From: Hylemonella sp.
GTDB lineage: Bacteria > Pseudomonadota > Gammaproteobacteria > Burkholderiales > Burkholderiaceae_C
Assembly: GCA_030695415.1 (NCBI GenBank)
Contig: JAUYQZ010000049.1
Span: 186,001 to 250,000 of the forward strand
Length of the DNA: 64,000 nucleotides
Direction of reading: 5' to 3'
The notes beneath the pieces were generated by a model that saw only the letters and a list, made by a program, of their open reading frames with translations, did no database searches and was not told where the DNA came from. The translations under genes and the position numbers were made by a program. Below, one piece after another: positions 8,490-16,662 of this stretch (position 1 is the stretch's first letter; every line of letters begins with the position of its first letter).

Positions 8490-10619
8490 GTGCAGCCTGC
8501 CTCAATTCGAGCGAATGCGCTTGGTGAACATACCGCGGAGTACGACACCAAAAATCTTGATGACAGCTTTATTGAGACACCCGAATATCGCAGCATTCTT
8601 GAGACAAAAGATAGATGCGTTGTAGTGGGTCGGCGAGGCACCGGCAAGAGTGCGATGTTCTGGAAACTAAACAAGTTTTGGTCCCAACAGAAATCCTCTC
8701 ACGTAATCCAAATCGCTCCAGAAGACTACCAAACAATTGGCTTTCGAGGACTGTTCAGCTCATTCCAAGGAAAGTACTCTCACATCCGAGCTGCCGCCCG
8801 AATTATTTGGAAATACAGCATCCTCATGGAGATGCTGAACCACCTCTCGAAGTCATACAAAACTCGCAACCTTATCGGAGAACGCCGAGCGGTATCCGAA
8901 AATTTGAAACGATGGGGAAACGACGCAGCTGGCATGATCTCCCATGCAACGGTTCGAATTGCCCCCCTTCTGAAGAAAGGGGAAACCGCCGAAGGACTCA
9001 TTGGCGGGTTACCTCAGCTGCTTGATCTCCACCAACTGGAGCAAGATTTCGAATATCTTGTTCATGAGGCAAAGATAAATTTCTACATCTTGATAGATCG
9101 TCTAGATGAGGGATTCGAAAATGATGAGGTCGGGGCCGCCATAGTTTCTGGGGCTGTAACCGCGATATCAGACATCAACAAGCGGTACCAAACTGTCCGA
9201 CCCGTTCTTTTTCTCCGCGATAACGTCAACCGATCAATTTCACGATTTGATCCAGACTACACGAGAAACATTGAGGGTGAAATTCTTCGAATTCACTGGG
9301 ACCAGTTCCAACTCCTGAATCTGGTATCGAGGCGATTGGATAAAGCATTCGACCTGAACATCCAGAATGACCAAAAAGTCTGGGACAGATGCACTGCTGA
9401 CGAAGGGCAAGGCCGTGAGCTTAAGGGAAGAGATGGCTTTAGAAAATGTCTGCAGTTCACCCTTTACCGCCCAAGAGATCTACTTTCTTTGCTTAATCAG
9501 TCTTTCTACCAAGCGGGGCGCGAAGATCGAGCGACCATCATTCTCAGAGACGTAGAGCAAACGGCCAAAACAATCTCCGAAACCCGTCTTGAAGATTTAC
9601 AGAAAGAATACTCCGCTATTTTCCCATCTGTTGCGCAAGCAACTAGATGTTTTGCGAACGGTTCGCCTGAACTGACGTCAGCAGATGCGCTCGCGAAACT
9701 CGACGCGCTGTCAACAACTGCCCAATGGCGTGACGACCCGCAGGGCCAGCAAGACTATCTAATTCTGAAGAGCGAAGGATTGCTGCGCGCCCTCTACAGC
9801 GTAGGCTTCCTTGGAATTCACGATCCAGTTTCCAACACATTCGCGTTCTGCCATGACGGCAGGAGTCCAGATAAAGAGTTCCAACCTACAGATCGAGTTC
9901 TTATTCACCCTTGCTACTGGATTAGTCTCAATCTAACTAGAAATGCTTTCACGGCAGACGAAGCGGAACAGATCAATGACGAGTACGAAATCAAAGTCAC
10001 ATCTCAGACCCCAGAGATTCGTGCGACTCGCATTGGAAGCATCATCGCTGATCTAGGAACCATATCAGAGGGTCGGGATGATTCTGAAGATTTTGAACTT
10101 TGGGTCGAGAACGCGATACAAACTGTTTTTGCAGGCCACTTAGACAACGTCGAAAGAAAGCCCAACGGGGCAAACACTCAAAGGCGTGACGTAGTTGCTC
10201 TCAATCTGTGTCGAACCCCCGCTTTTACGCGCATCCATAACGACTACAAAAGTCGCCAAGTAATCTTTGAGGTGAAGAATTATCGAGATATTGGTCGGGA
10301 TGAGTATCGACAAATGCTCAGCTATTTGCATGACAGATACGGCGACATTGGATTCATCGTCACGCGTGATGAGGACGAAAACCTTCATGCGGGCAAAGAG
10401 CTTGACTGGGTTCGTGAGCTCTACACCGGCCACAAAAAGCTTGTGGTGAGAATTACGGCAAAGTTTCTTCAGAAGTTGCTAGGAAAACTGCGTAGCCCAG
10501 AAAAACATGACGTTGTCGATAAGGCTGTAAATTCTTTGCTTGATCAATATGAGAGGCGTTATTTGGGAATCCAGTCCTCGGGTGCATCAAAGACATCAAA
10601 ACAAAGGTCGTCCAAGTAG
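8490..10619 (+). CDS. P-loop ATPase (Sll1717-like) fused to a PD-(D/E)XK nuclease-like domain; candidate defence gene
   Basis: A 709-residue protein with two recognisable parts. The N-terminal ATPase has a Walker A GRRGTGKS (residues 47-54) and a Walker B-like strand FYILIDRLDEGFE (about 198-210), resembling the Sll1717/STAND-like group of P-loop ATPases. Near the C-terminus, Asp567 in QRRDVVALN and FEVKNY (Glu594-x-Lys596) form a restriction-endonuclease-like D...ExK core, preceded by an acidic helix around WVENAIQTVF. GTG at 8490 is preferred because GGAGA lies five bases upstream; an overlapping ATG at 8488 opens a frame that soon stops. The gene is far richer in A+T than everything around it and uses unlike codons, which indicates horizontal gain. 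No partner gene of similar composition is present. The nuclease and defence roles are inference. Confidence 0.8.
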   Translation: MQPASIRANALGEHTAEYDTKNLDDSFIETPEYRSILETKDRCVVVGRRGTGKSAMFWKLNKFWSQQKSSHVIQIAPEDYQTIGFRGLFSSFQGKYSHIRAAARIIWKYSILMEMLNHLSKSYKTRNLIGERRAVSENLKRWGNDAAGMISHATVRIAPLLKKGETAEGLIGGLPQLLDLHQLEQDFEYLVHEAKINFYILIDRLDEGFENDEVGAAIVSGAVTAISDINKRYQTVRPVLFLRDNVNRSISRFDPDYTRNIEGEILRIHWDQFQLLNLVSRRLDKAFDLNIQNDQKVWDRCTADEGQGRELKGRDGFRKCLQFTLYRPRDLLSLLNQSFYQAGREDRATIILRDVEQTAKTISETRLEDLQKEYSAIFPSVAQATRCFANGSPELTSADALAKLDALSTTAQWRDDPQGQQDYLILKSEGLLRALYSVGFLGIHDPVSNTFAFCHDGRSPDKEFQPTDRVLIHPCYWISLNLTRNAFTADEAEQINDEYEIKVTSQTPEIRATRIGSIIADLGTISEGRDDSEDFELWVENAIQTVFAGHLDNVERKPNGANTQRRDVVALNLCRTPAFTRIHNDYKSRQVIFEVKNYRDIGRDEYRQMLSYLHDRYGDIGFIVTRDEDENLHAGKELDWVRELYTGHKKLVVRITAKFLQKLLGKLRSPEKHDVVDKAVNSLLDQYERRYLGIQSSGASKTSKQRSSK

Positions 10620-10646
10620 ACTACTTCTCAAAAAGCGGACAGCAAC

Positions 10647-10928
10647 ATGAAAGCCACCTGGAACAACACCGTCATCGCCGAGAGTGACGACACCGTGCTG
10701 GTGGAGGGCAACCACTACTTCCCCGAGCACACGCTCAAGCGCGAGTACGTCACCTTCAGCAACCACAAGACCACCTGCCCCTGGAAGGGCGAGGCGCACT
10801 ACTACGCGCTCATGGTCAACGGCGACATGCTGCCCGACGCCGTCTGGTACTACCCCGAGCCCAAGCCCGAAGCCCACCTCATCCAGGGCCGCGTGGCCTT
10901 CTGGAAGGGCGTGAAGATCGAGGAATAA
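10647..10928 (+). CDS. DUF427 family small protein
   Basis: A 93-residue protein that is nearly all DUF427 domain: KATWNNTVIAESDDTVLVEGNHYFP at the start, then the typical TTCPWKGEAHYY signature and VWYYPEP. No catalytic role is established for this family. The codon usage returns to the GC-rich style of the chromosome only 28 bases after the AT-rich nuclease gene. This marks the right edge of the foreign segment. The stop is five bases before the next start codon, so it is co-transcribed with the HAD gene. Confidence 0.88.
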   Translation: MKATWNNTVIAESDDTVLVEGNHYFPEHTLKREYVTFSNHKTTCPWKGEAHYYALMVNGDMLPDAVWYYPEPKPEAHLIQGRVAFWKGVKIEE

Positions 10929-10933
10929 GCGCC

Positions 10934-11626
10934 ATGCTGCCGCAGGTGCTCGCCTTCGACATCTTCGGGACCGTGGTGGACTGGCACGGCAGCATTGCGC
11001 GCGAGGTGCGGGCCCTGCGCCCGGGCGTGGACGGCGAGGCCTTGGCGCGGGCCTGGCGCGCGGGCTACCGGCCGGCGATGGCGCGCGTGATGAGCGGCGA
11101 GCTGGGCTGGACGCTGATCGACGACCTGCACCGCATGATCCTGGACGAGATCCTGCCCCGCTTCGGGCTGCAGGACATGCGTGAGGACGAGCGGCGGCAT
11201 CTCAACCACGCCTGGCACCGGCTGGACCCGTGGCCCGACACGGTAGCCGGCCTCACGCGGCTGAAGACCAGGTTCACGATCTGCACGCTGTCCAACGGCA
11301 ACATCGGCCTGCTCACCAATATGGCCAAGCGCGCCGGCCTGCCCTGGGACTGCATTCTCTCGGCCGAGGTGTTCCGCGCCTACAAGCCGGACCCGGCCAC
11401 GTATCTCGGCGTGGCCCGCGTGTTCGACGTGCCGCCCGCGCAGGTGATGCTGGTGGCCACGCACCAGGACGACCTGGCCGCCGCCCGCGCCTGCGGCCTG
11501 CAGACGGCTTACATCGAGCGCCCGCTGGAGCACGGCGGCGGCCACGGCAAGGACGACACCCCCAACCCGGCCAACACCCTGCACGCACGCGACCTGCTGC
11601 ACCTGGCCGACCAGCTCGGCTGCTGA
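10934..11626 (+). CDS. HAD-superfamily hydrolase, haloacid dehalogenase type II-like
   Basis: A 230-residue cytosolic hydrolase. HAD motif I appears as AFDIFGTVVDW with the nucleophile Asp10 (the DxFGT form of L-2-haloacid dehalogenases). Motif II is CTLSNGN, the conserved Lys lies in RAYKPDPATY, and the acidic motif IV is ATHQDDLAAA. The length matches type II 2-haloacid dehalogenases, which replace a halide with hydroxyl using the Asp ester. The real substrate may be another small acid or phosphate ester. It forms a two-gene unit with the DUF427 gene. Confidence 0.82.
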   Translation: MLPQVLAFDIFGTVVDWHGSIAREVRALRPGVDGEALARAWRAGYRPAMARVMSGELGWTLIDDLHRMILDEILPRFGLQDMREDERRHLNHAWHRLDPWPDTVAGLTRLKTRFTICTLSNGNIGLLTNMAKRAGLPWDCILSAEVFRAYKPDPATYLGVARVFDVPPAQVMLVATHQDDLAAARACGLQTAYIERPLEHGGGHGKDDTPNPANTLHARDLLHLADQLGC

Positions 11627-11658
11627 GCCAAACCCCGCCACATCCCGCCGGCCCAGTC

Positions 11659-12198
11659 CTAACGCGACGTCTGCAACGCGGCCCTGTACACCTCCAACTG
11701 CCACTGCTGCTGCTGGTGATACTGCTGAGGCAGGTGGATGGAGAACTCGGCCATGTCCAGCGCGGCGGCCTCTTCCTTGAAGCGCTCGCGCAGGCTCGGC
11801 AGGTCGGCGGCCAGCTGCACGCGGGCCCGTTCCACGGCGCGCAGTGCGGCCATGCGCAGGGACTGGTCCTCGGGGGTCTTGCGCAGGGCCACTGAGGCAT
11901 TGCGCAGCAGCACCAGCGTGCCCTGCACCGAGACGGCCTGGCCCAGCGCGTCAATCAGGCAGCGGCGGCCACCGGCGGTGAAGTCGACGGTGCGTTTGGC
12001 CGGGTTGTCGACACGCTGCGTGTCGCAGACGCGGTAGCGGGCTTCGTCCTGCTGTTCCTGCGCCTGGCGCTGTGCCAGCCAGCTTGCGGCCGCCCCGCTC
12101 TCGCCCGCTGCGGCAGTGCGTTGCTGGGCCGTTTCTGACCACGCCGATCCACCCGCGGCAAGCGCGGTGACGATGACAAACCAGGGCGCAAACTTCAT
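11659..12198 (-). CDS. Small exported protein of unknown function
   Basis: A 179-residue protein whose ATG at 12198 gives a clear signal peptide (MKFAPWFVIVTALAAGGSAW). The frame is open further upstream, but that part lacks a leader and was left out. The mature part is Gln/Glu/Ala-rich and probably helical, with a likely coiled-coil around RMAALRAVERARVQLAADL and a Gln/His cluster near the end (QQYHQQQQWQ). Two cysteines (in YRVCDTQ and GGRRCLID) could form a disulfide. It may be periplasmic. No family was recognised. The roughly 250 bases upstream contain no other gene. Confidence 0.65.
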   Translation of the reverse strand: MKFAPWFVIVTALAAGGSAWSETAQQRTAAAGESGAAASWLAQRQAQEQQDEARYRVCDTQRVDNPAKRTVDFTAGGRRCLIDALGQAVSVQGTLVLLRNASVALRKTPEDQSLRMAALRAVERARVQLAADLPSLRERFKEEAAALDMAEFSIHLPQQYHQQQQWQLEVYRAALQTSR

Positions 12199-12446
12199 GG
12201 TGTTCTCTGCAGATTTCGATGAAGGAAGTATGGGAGGCCCACGCGTGTCTGGCATCCCCCTGGCCGTGCGTAGTTCACACCTTGCCGCAATGGCGGTGCG
12301 AACTATTACCGCTTTGGCGCAGTGCCGTGATTTCCGATGAAAACGTTGCGGCTGCACAAGGCGCCCCGGGTCGACCCGGCCCCAGCATCCAACCCGGCTT
12401 GCGTGAAGGGCAAGCCCTGCACACTTGGGATGGTCGCTACGGTGTC

Positions 12447-13823
12447 TCACCCATACACCCCCTGCAGAAACCACGCCGGCTCCCCCGCACTGCGACGCCG
12501 GTACACCCAGAGCAGGCCCGCGTGCGGGCTGCGGGCCACGAAATAGTCGCGCAAGGCCAGCTCTTCACCCTCCGCTTCCGCGCTGGATAGCAAACTCCAC
12601 CAGCCGGACTCCAGACGCTCGGGCCCGGCCAGCATGTGCAGCGGGCCCTGGTAGAGGGGGCGGTGGTCCTGCACGGCCAGGCGCAGGGGTTCGCGCAGGA
12701 TCCAGGGCGGGTGCAGCAGCAGGTGGCGGGGCAGCGCGGGCGCTTTTGATTTCGCCACGGGCTCGCCCGCTGGGCGCCAGGCCTGCATGTGCTGCGGGCG
12801 ATGGTCCGCCAGGGTCTGGCCGCGCAGCACACGCTGCGCCCCCAGGCGCACGGACAGGCGTTCGATGAGCTGTTGCAGCGGCTCGCCCTCTCTGAGCTCT
12901 TCGGGCAGCAGGCTGGCACTGGCGGTCTGCAGGGCCTCGGTCTCGGTGGCGTCCAGGCGGATGGCCTGCACGGGCGCAGGCAGGGTGATGCGCGCCAGGT
13001 GCTCGCCCAGCAGGCGGGCCAGGTGGGTGATGTCGCGCGTGGCTTCGGCGGTACGCACATGCAGTTGACCGTTCTTCAATTCGCCGCGGCGCACGAGGTC
13101 GTGCTCCCAATGCAGGGTGAGGGCCTGCACGCCGCGCTGGCGCGCCTGCAGCCAGCCGGCTAGTTGCCCCAGCAGGCGCCGCGCACCGAAGAGCATGCCC
13201 TCGGCCACTTCAATGCGGCCGTTGAATTCGAGCCGCACGCTGAATGTCTCGGGCAGCGCGATCCATGCAAAGGCGTCGGGCCGCAGGCCGTAGGCACGGT
13301 CCAGCGCCTCCAGCAGCGCCGCGCCGAAGCGGCGCGACACGCCGCCACGCGGCAAAGCGCGCAGCTGGCCCAGAGTGCGGCAGCCCAGGCGCTCCAGCAC
13401 GGGCAGATGCGCGTGCGCCGCGCTCAGGTGCCCCAGCGGCAGGGCATCGAGCGTGGCGGCCAGGCAGCGCGCAGTGCAGGAGATTGCAGGAACAGGGACG
13501 GAGATGGGCAGGGAATCATCCTCTGGCGGCAGCGTGCGCAGCAGGGCCAGTGCGGCCAATGCCGTGGGCGCCACGGCCAGGCCGGTACCGCCGGCATGCA
13601 TCAGCTCATCGCGCAGACGCTGCAACAGCGCACGCTGACCGCCGAAGAGGCGCAGGCTCCCTTCCACCTCCAGCAGCACCGCCGCTTCCAGCACGCAGAC
13701 CCGGGGGCTGAACCCCAAGCCCCACCAGGCGAGGGCTTGTTGTTCAGGCGGGGGCGGCTGGGGCTCATGCGCTTTGGAGTTGACGTCGAGCGGTGCGGGG
13801 AGTCGCAGGGCGATCCACAGCAT
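12447..13823 (-). CDS. imuB: ImuB, catalytically inactive Y-family polymerase-like protein for SOS mutagenesis
   Basis: The scaffold of the ImuA-ImuB-DnaE2 mutasome, which lets damaged DNA be copied. It resembles Y-family polymerases but lacks their catalytic acids and works by binding the beta clamp and partners. The 458-residue protein starts with the family hallmark MLWIALRLP. It contains a little-finger-like region around VQALTLHWEHDLVRRGELKNG and ends with the conserved WVYRRR...AWFLQGVYG tail. The start at 13823 lies inside the end of imuA (about 59 bases overlap), which implies coupled translation. No dnaE2 follows in this window; the next gene is an unrelated exported protein. Confidence 0.92.
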   Translation of the reverse strand: MLWIALRLPAPLDVNSKAHEPQPPPPEQQALAWWGLGFSPRVCVLEAAVLLEVEGSLRLFGGQRALLQRLRDELMHAGGTGLAVAPTALAALALLRTLPPEDDSLPISVPVPAISCTARCLAATLDALPLGHLSAAHAHLPVLERLGCRTLGQLRALPRGGVSRRFGAALLEALDRAYGLRPDAFAWIALPETFSVRLEFNGRIEVAEGMLFGARRLLGQLAGWLQARQRGVQALTLHWEHDLVRRGELKNGQLHVRTAEATRDITHLARLLGEHLARITLPAPVQAIRLDATETEALQTASASLLPEELREGEPLQQLIERLSVRLGAQRVLRGQTLADHRPQHMQAWRPAGEPVAKSKAPALPRHLLLHPPWILREPLRLAVQDHRPLYQGPLHMLAGPERLESGWWSLLSSAEAEGEELALRDYFVARSPHAGLLWVYRRRSAGEPAWFLQGVYG

Positions 13824-14526
13824 GGCCGGAGTCCTTGGGGGGCCTTCGCTTGCGCAGCGCGGCCATGACGGGCAAAGGGGCCGCCAGCGTGACGGGGTGG
13901 TCGATGTGCGGGCCACGGCGCTTGAGGAGTTCGACGCTCAGGCCCTGCGTCATGGCGCCTGCTTCGTCCGCCGCGGCACACAGCGTAAGGCGCAGCGGCG
14001 CGGGGGAAGATTCGTGCCGCGCAAGCTCGGGCCTGAAGGCAAAGACCAGAGCCTGTGTGGCGGTGCTGGCCAGTTGCAGGCGGCGCAGCTGCTCGGGCCG
14101 GGCCTGCGGCAGCCATGCCAGCAGCGCACCCAGCTCGCGGCAGCGCAGCACCTGCTCCGCGGCCCAGAGGCGCTCGGCGGGGGTCTGCGCGTCAACGCGC
14201 AGCAGCTGCGCAGTGGGGATGCCCGCGGCCACGAGGGCCGGCAGATGGGGCAGATGCGGCGCGCCGATGAGCACGAGCGGCCCGCGGGCCACGGCTGCTT
14301 TCAGCGCGGGCAGCAGCAGACGCCACTCAAACAGGCCGGGCTGGACCTGCAGCACTTCGGTGAGCTGGCCGATCGGCCAGCCGCCGCCGGGCAGTTCGGC
14401 ATCGAGTTCGGCATGGCCGCTGGCGAGCACGGCCTGTTGCGGGCGGGCCAGCTGGTCCGCCCGCCAGACGCCCGCGAGTTCCTCAGGGGGCACGACGGGA
14501 TGCAGGGCACGCAGCAAGGCAGACAT
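13765..14526 (-). CDS. imuA: ImuA, RecA/SulA-like translesion synthesis protein
   Basis: A RecA-related accessory protein of the ImuB-DnaE2 mutagenic repair system. It is 253 residues long, with a RecA-like core around LDAELPGGGWPIGQLTEVLQ (about residues 42-61) and PLVLIGAPHLPHLPALVAAGI, and a basic, low-complexity C-terminus. The lysine of a classical Walker A motif is not evident, as is usual in ImuA. It starts eight bases after the cho stop codon and overlaps imuB, so the three genes form one SOS operon. Confidence 0.9.
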   Translation of the reverse strand: MSALLRALHPVVPPEELAGVWRADQLARPQQAVLASGHAELDAELPGGGWPIGQLTEVLQVQPGLFEWRLLLPALKAAVARGPLVLIGAPHLPHLPALVAAGIPTAQLLRVDAQTPAERLWAAEQVLRCRELGALLAWLPQARPEQLRRLQLASTATQALVFAFRPELARHESSPAPLRLTLCAAADEAGAMTQGLSVELLKRRGPHIDHPVTLAAPLPVMAALRKRRPPKDSGHAVDRPATPRTARRQLQSA

Positions 14527-14534
14527 GGCGGGCC

Positions 14535-15401
14535 TCAAAGAGCGATGAGGTCGGCCGTGCCCGAGAGCAGCGGGCGGCAGAGGATCTTGTAGCCGTCGGC
14601 ATCGAAGCCGGCGGCGCTCTGGTCCAGCGTGCGGGCGGCGGCCAGGGTGTCGGCGCTGCCGAGGTAGCACCAGTTGCGCACGACGTGGATCTGCTCCAGG
14701 CCTTCCTCGTCGCGCTCGCGCAGGCCGATGGCGCCGGCGTGCGGCCAGCAGGCGACGCGCAAGCTCTCCAGCGCCTCCAGCAGGCGCGCCTGGTGCGCAG
14801 CCCCGGTTTCGTCGCCACGGCAGACACCGGCGCACTGGTGCAAGGAAGCACGAAAACACCCGCGCCCCGGGGCGAGCCGCTCCAGCCCCAGCGCGCCGTA
14901 GCAGAGCTTGTGCAGGTCGGCCAGATTGCGCAGGCCATCCAGTGCGGCGTGGCGGCTGCCGTAGAGGCCGAAGAGGTCGGGGGTGGTGGCGAAGTTGTGG
15001 GTGCGCGCGTCCACCAGTTCGGGGCGGCCCGCGGCCTCGAGCCGCCAGGCGCAGAGCTGGCGGCTGCGGCGCAGCTTCTGGTTGTAGAGCGGTTGCTGCT
15101 GTTTGATGAGGCTGGCCTCGAGCAGCAGCGCGCCGATCTCGCCGGCGGTACGCTGGTGGCTGATGTGGCGGGTCTGGCGCAGCATGCGAGCCTCGTCAGG
15201 GTTGCGCAGGTGCGAGAGCACGCGCGCGCGCAGGTTGACGCTCTTGCCGATGTACAGCGGCAGCGCATCGGCCGGCTCCCCCTGAAAGACGTAGACGCCG
15301 GGCGCCGCGGGCAAGGCGGCCACGGCCTCGCGCAGGTGCTCAGGGTATTCGTAGATGCGGGCCTCGTCGAACTCGGGGCGGCGGCGGGCGGGGATGTGCA
15401 T
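14535..15401 (-). CDS. cho: Cho-like GIY-YIG endonuclease (UvrC N-terminal homologue)
   Basis: A SOS-induced nuclease that makes the 3' incision in UvrABC nucleotide excision repair when UvrC cannot. It is 288 residues long, close to the E. coli Cho length. The GIY-YIG domain shows PGVYVF (about residue 34) and LYIGKSVNLRARVLSHL, followed by the helical segment EIGALLLEASLIKQQQPLYN typical of UvrC and Cho. It is the first gene of the cho-imuA-imuB operon and the nearest to the LexA box. A full UvrC was ruled out because the C-terminal RNase H-like half is missing. Confidence 0.88.
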   Translation of the reverse strand: MHIPARRRPEFDEARIYEYPEHLREAVAALPAAPGVYVFQGEPADALPLYIGKSVNLRARVLSHLRNPDEARMLRQTRHISHQRTAGEIGALLLEASLIKQQQPLYNQKLRRSRQLCAWRLEAAGRPELVDARTHNFATTPDLFGLYGSRHAALDGLRNLADLHKLCYGALGLERLAPGRGCFRASLHQCAGVCRGDETGAAHQARLLEALESLRVACWPHAGAIGLRERDEEGLEQIHVVRNWCYLGSADTLAAARTLDQSAAGFDADGYKILCRPLLSGTADLIAL

Positions 15402-15520
15402 GGTGTGCTGCGGTGCGATCTGCGCGGGGCGACATCAGTTCCGGGGCGGGCGCATGAACGCGGTGGCCACGCCCCGGATGGCCAGCCTCTGGCCCTCGCC
15501 CGGGGAACTTTTCTGATTGA

Positions 15521-15540
15521 TACTGATCATATGTACAGTA
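15521..15540 (-). promoter_or_regulatory. LexA (SOS) box of the cho-imuA-imuB operon
   Basis: The sequence TACTGATCATATGTACAGTA keeps the palindromic LexA half-sites (CTG-N10-CAG with matching TA flanks). It lies 120 bases upstream of cho. On the minus strand it overlaps candidate -10 hexamers such as TATACT, so bound LexA would block the operon. Confidence 0.85.
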
Positions 15541-15595
15541 TACGACCCATCCATGGTTTGCTGCCCTTGGCCGACCACCGGATGGAACTTATGGA

Positions 15596-15622
15596 TTAGC
15601 ACTCTCTCACAGGGAGTGCTAA
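15596..15622 (+). promoter_or_regulatory. CIRCE operator (HrcA) overlapping the rpoH promoter
   Basis: A perfect TTAGCACTC-N9-GAGTGCTAA inverted repeat, identical to the CIRCE consensus bound by the heat-shock repressor HrcA. TTAGCA (-35-like) and TAATAT at 15620-15625 (-10-like), eighteen bases apart, are embedded in it, so HrcA would shut the rpoH promoter. An AAGGAG ribosome site follows just before rpoH. Confidence 0.9.
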
Positions 15623-15654
15623 TATAGAAACATGACCTCGAAAGGAGTTCTGCC

Positions 15655-16596
15655 ATGACCGCTGTCTCTGCAGTTCCCGCCACCGCGCTGGCCGTTGCCA
15701 ACCCTTGGGCCCTGGTGCCCCCGTTGGGCAACTTGGACGCCTATATTTCGGCCGCCAACCGCCTGCCCATGCTCACCCTGGAGGAAGAGCAGGAGTTCGC
15801 GCGCAAATTCCGCGAATCCAACGATCTTGAGGCTGCCGGTAAGTTGGTGCTCTCTCACCTGCGTCTGGTGGTGTCCGTTTCGCGCCAGTACCTGGGCTAC
15901 GGCCTGCCCCACGCCGACCTGATCCAGGAAGGCAATGTGGGCCTGATGAAGGCCGTCAAGCGCTTCGACCCGGACCAGGGCGTGCGCCTGGTGAGCTACG
16001 CGCTGCACTGGATCAAGGCCGAGATTCATGAGTACATCCTGAAGAACTGGCGCATGGTCAAGGTCGCCACGACCAAGGCGCAGCGCAAGCTCTTCTTCAA
16101 CCTGCGCTCCAAGAAGCAAGGCTACAAGGCCGATGCCGCCGCCGCGGATGCCGGCACCCACCGCGAGACGCTGAGCGAGGGCGAAATCAACCTGATGGCC
16201 AAGGAGCTCAACGTCAAGCGCGAAGAGGTGATCGAGATGGAAACCCGCCTGATGGGCGGGGACGTCATGCTGGACCCGGGCCCCTCGGATGATGGCGAGG
16301 ACAGCTTCGGCCCCATCGCCTACCTGGCCGACGCCAACCACGAGCCCACGGCCATGATCGAAGCGCACCAGCGCGACGTGCTGGCCAGCGACGGCATCGC
16401 CGCCGCGCTGGACGTGCTGGACCCCCGCAGCCGGCGCATCGTGGAAGAGCGCTGGCTCAAGGTCAACGACGACAGCTCGGGCGGCATGACGCTGCATGAG
16501 CTGGCCGCCGAGTACGGCGTGAGCGCCGAGCGCATTCGCCAGATCGAAGTGGCCGCCATGAAAAAGATGAAGGCCGCGCTGGCAGAATACGCCTGA
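15655..16596 (+). CDS. rpoH: Heat-shock sigma factor sigma-32
   Basis: An alternative sigma factor that directs RNA polymerase to heat-shock promoters. It is 313 residues long. Region 1.2 is NLDAYISAANRLPMLTLEEE, region 2 has DLIQEGNVGLMKAVKRFDP and YALHWIKAEIHEYI, and the RpoH box QRKLFFNLR is present, which separates it from other sigma-70 types. Region 4 ends with LAAEYGVSAERIRQIEVAAMKKM, a helix-turn-helix for the -35 box. It is a single gene with an HrcA operator in front and a strong terminator behind. Confidence 0.97.
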   Translation: MTAVSAVPATALAVANPWALVPPLGNLDAYISAANRLPMLTLEEEQEFARKFRESNDLEAAGKLVLSHLRLVVSVSRQYLGYGLPHADLIQEGNVGLMKAVKRFDPDQGVRLVSYALHWIKAEIHEYILKNWRMVKVATTKAQRKLFFNLRSKKQGYKADAAAADAGTHRETLSEGEINLMAKELNVKREEVIEMETRLMGGDVMLDPGPSDDGEDSFGPIAYLADANHEPTAMIEAHQRDVLASDGIAAALDVLDPRSRRIVEERWLKVNDDSSGGMTLHELAAEYGVSAERIRQIEVAAMKKMKAALAEYA

Positions 16597-16615
16597 CTTT
16601 CATCGCCAGCCACCA

Positions 16616-16648
16616 GGCCCCGGATTCGAAAGAGTCCGGGGCCTTTTT
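16616..16648 (+). terminator. Rho-independent terminator after rpoH
   Basis: The nine-base stem GGCCCCGGA / TCCGGGGCC with a ten-base loop is followed by five T. It ends fifteen bases before the start of the next gene. Confidence 0.92.
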
Positions 16649-16662
16649 CCTTGGAGACAAGA

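Noticed and set aside
15435..15560. Short ORF between the LexA box and cho
   Set aside because: No ribosome site, no family likeness, and it is the leader of the SOS operon.
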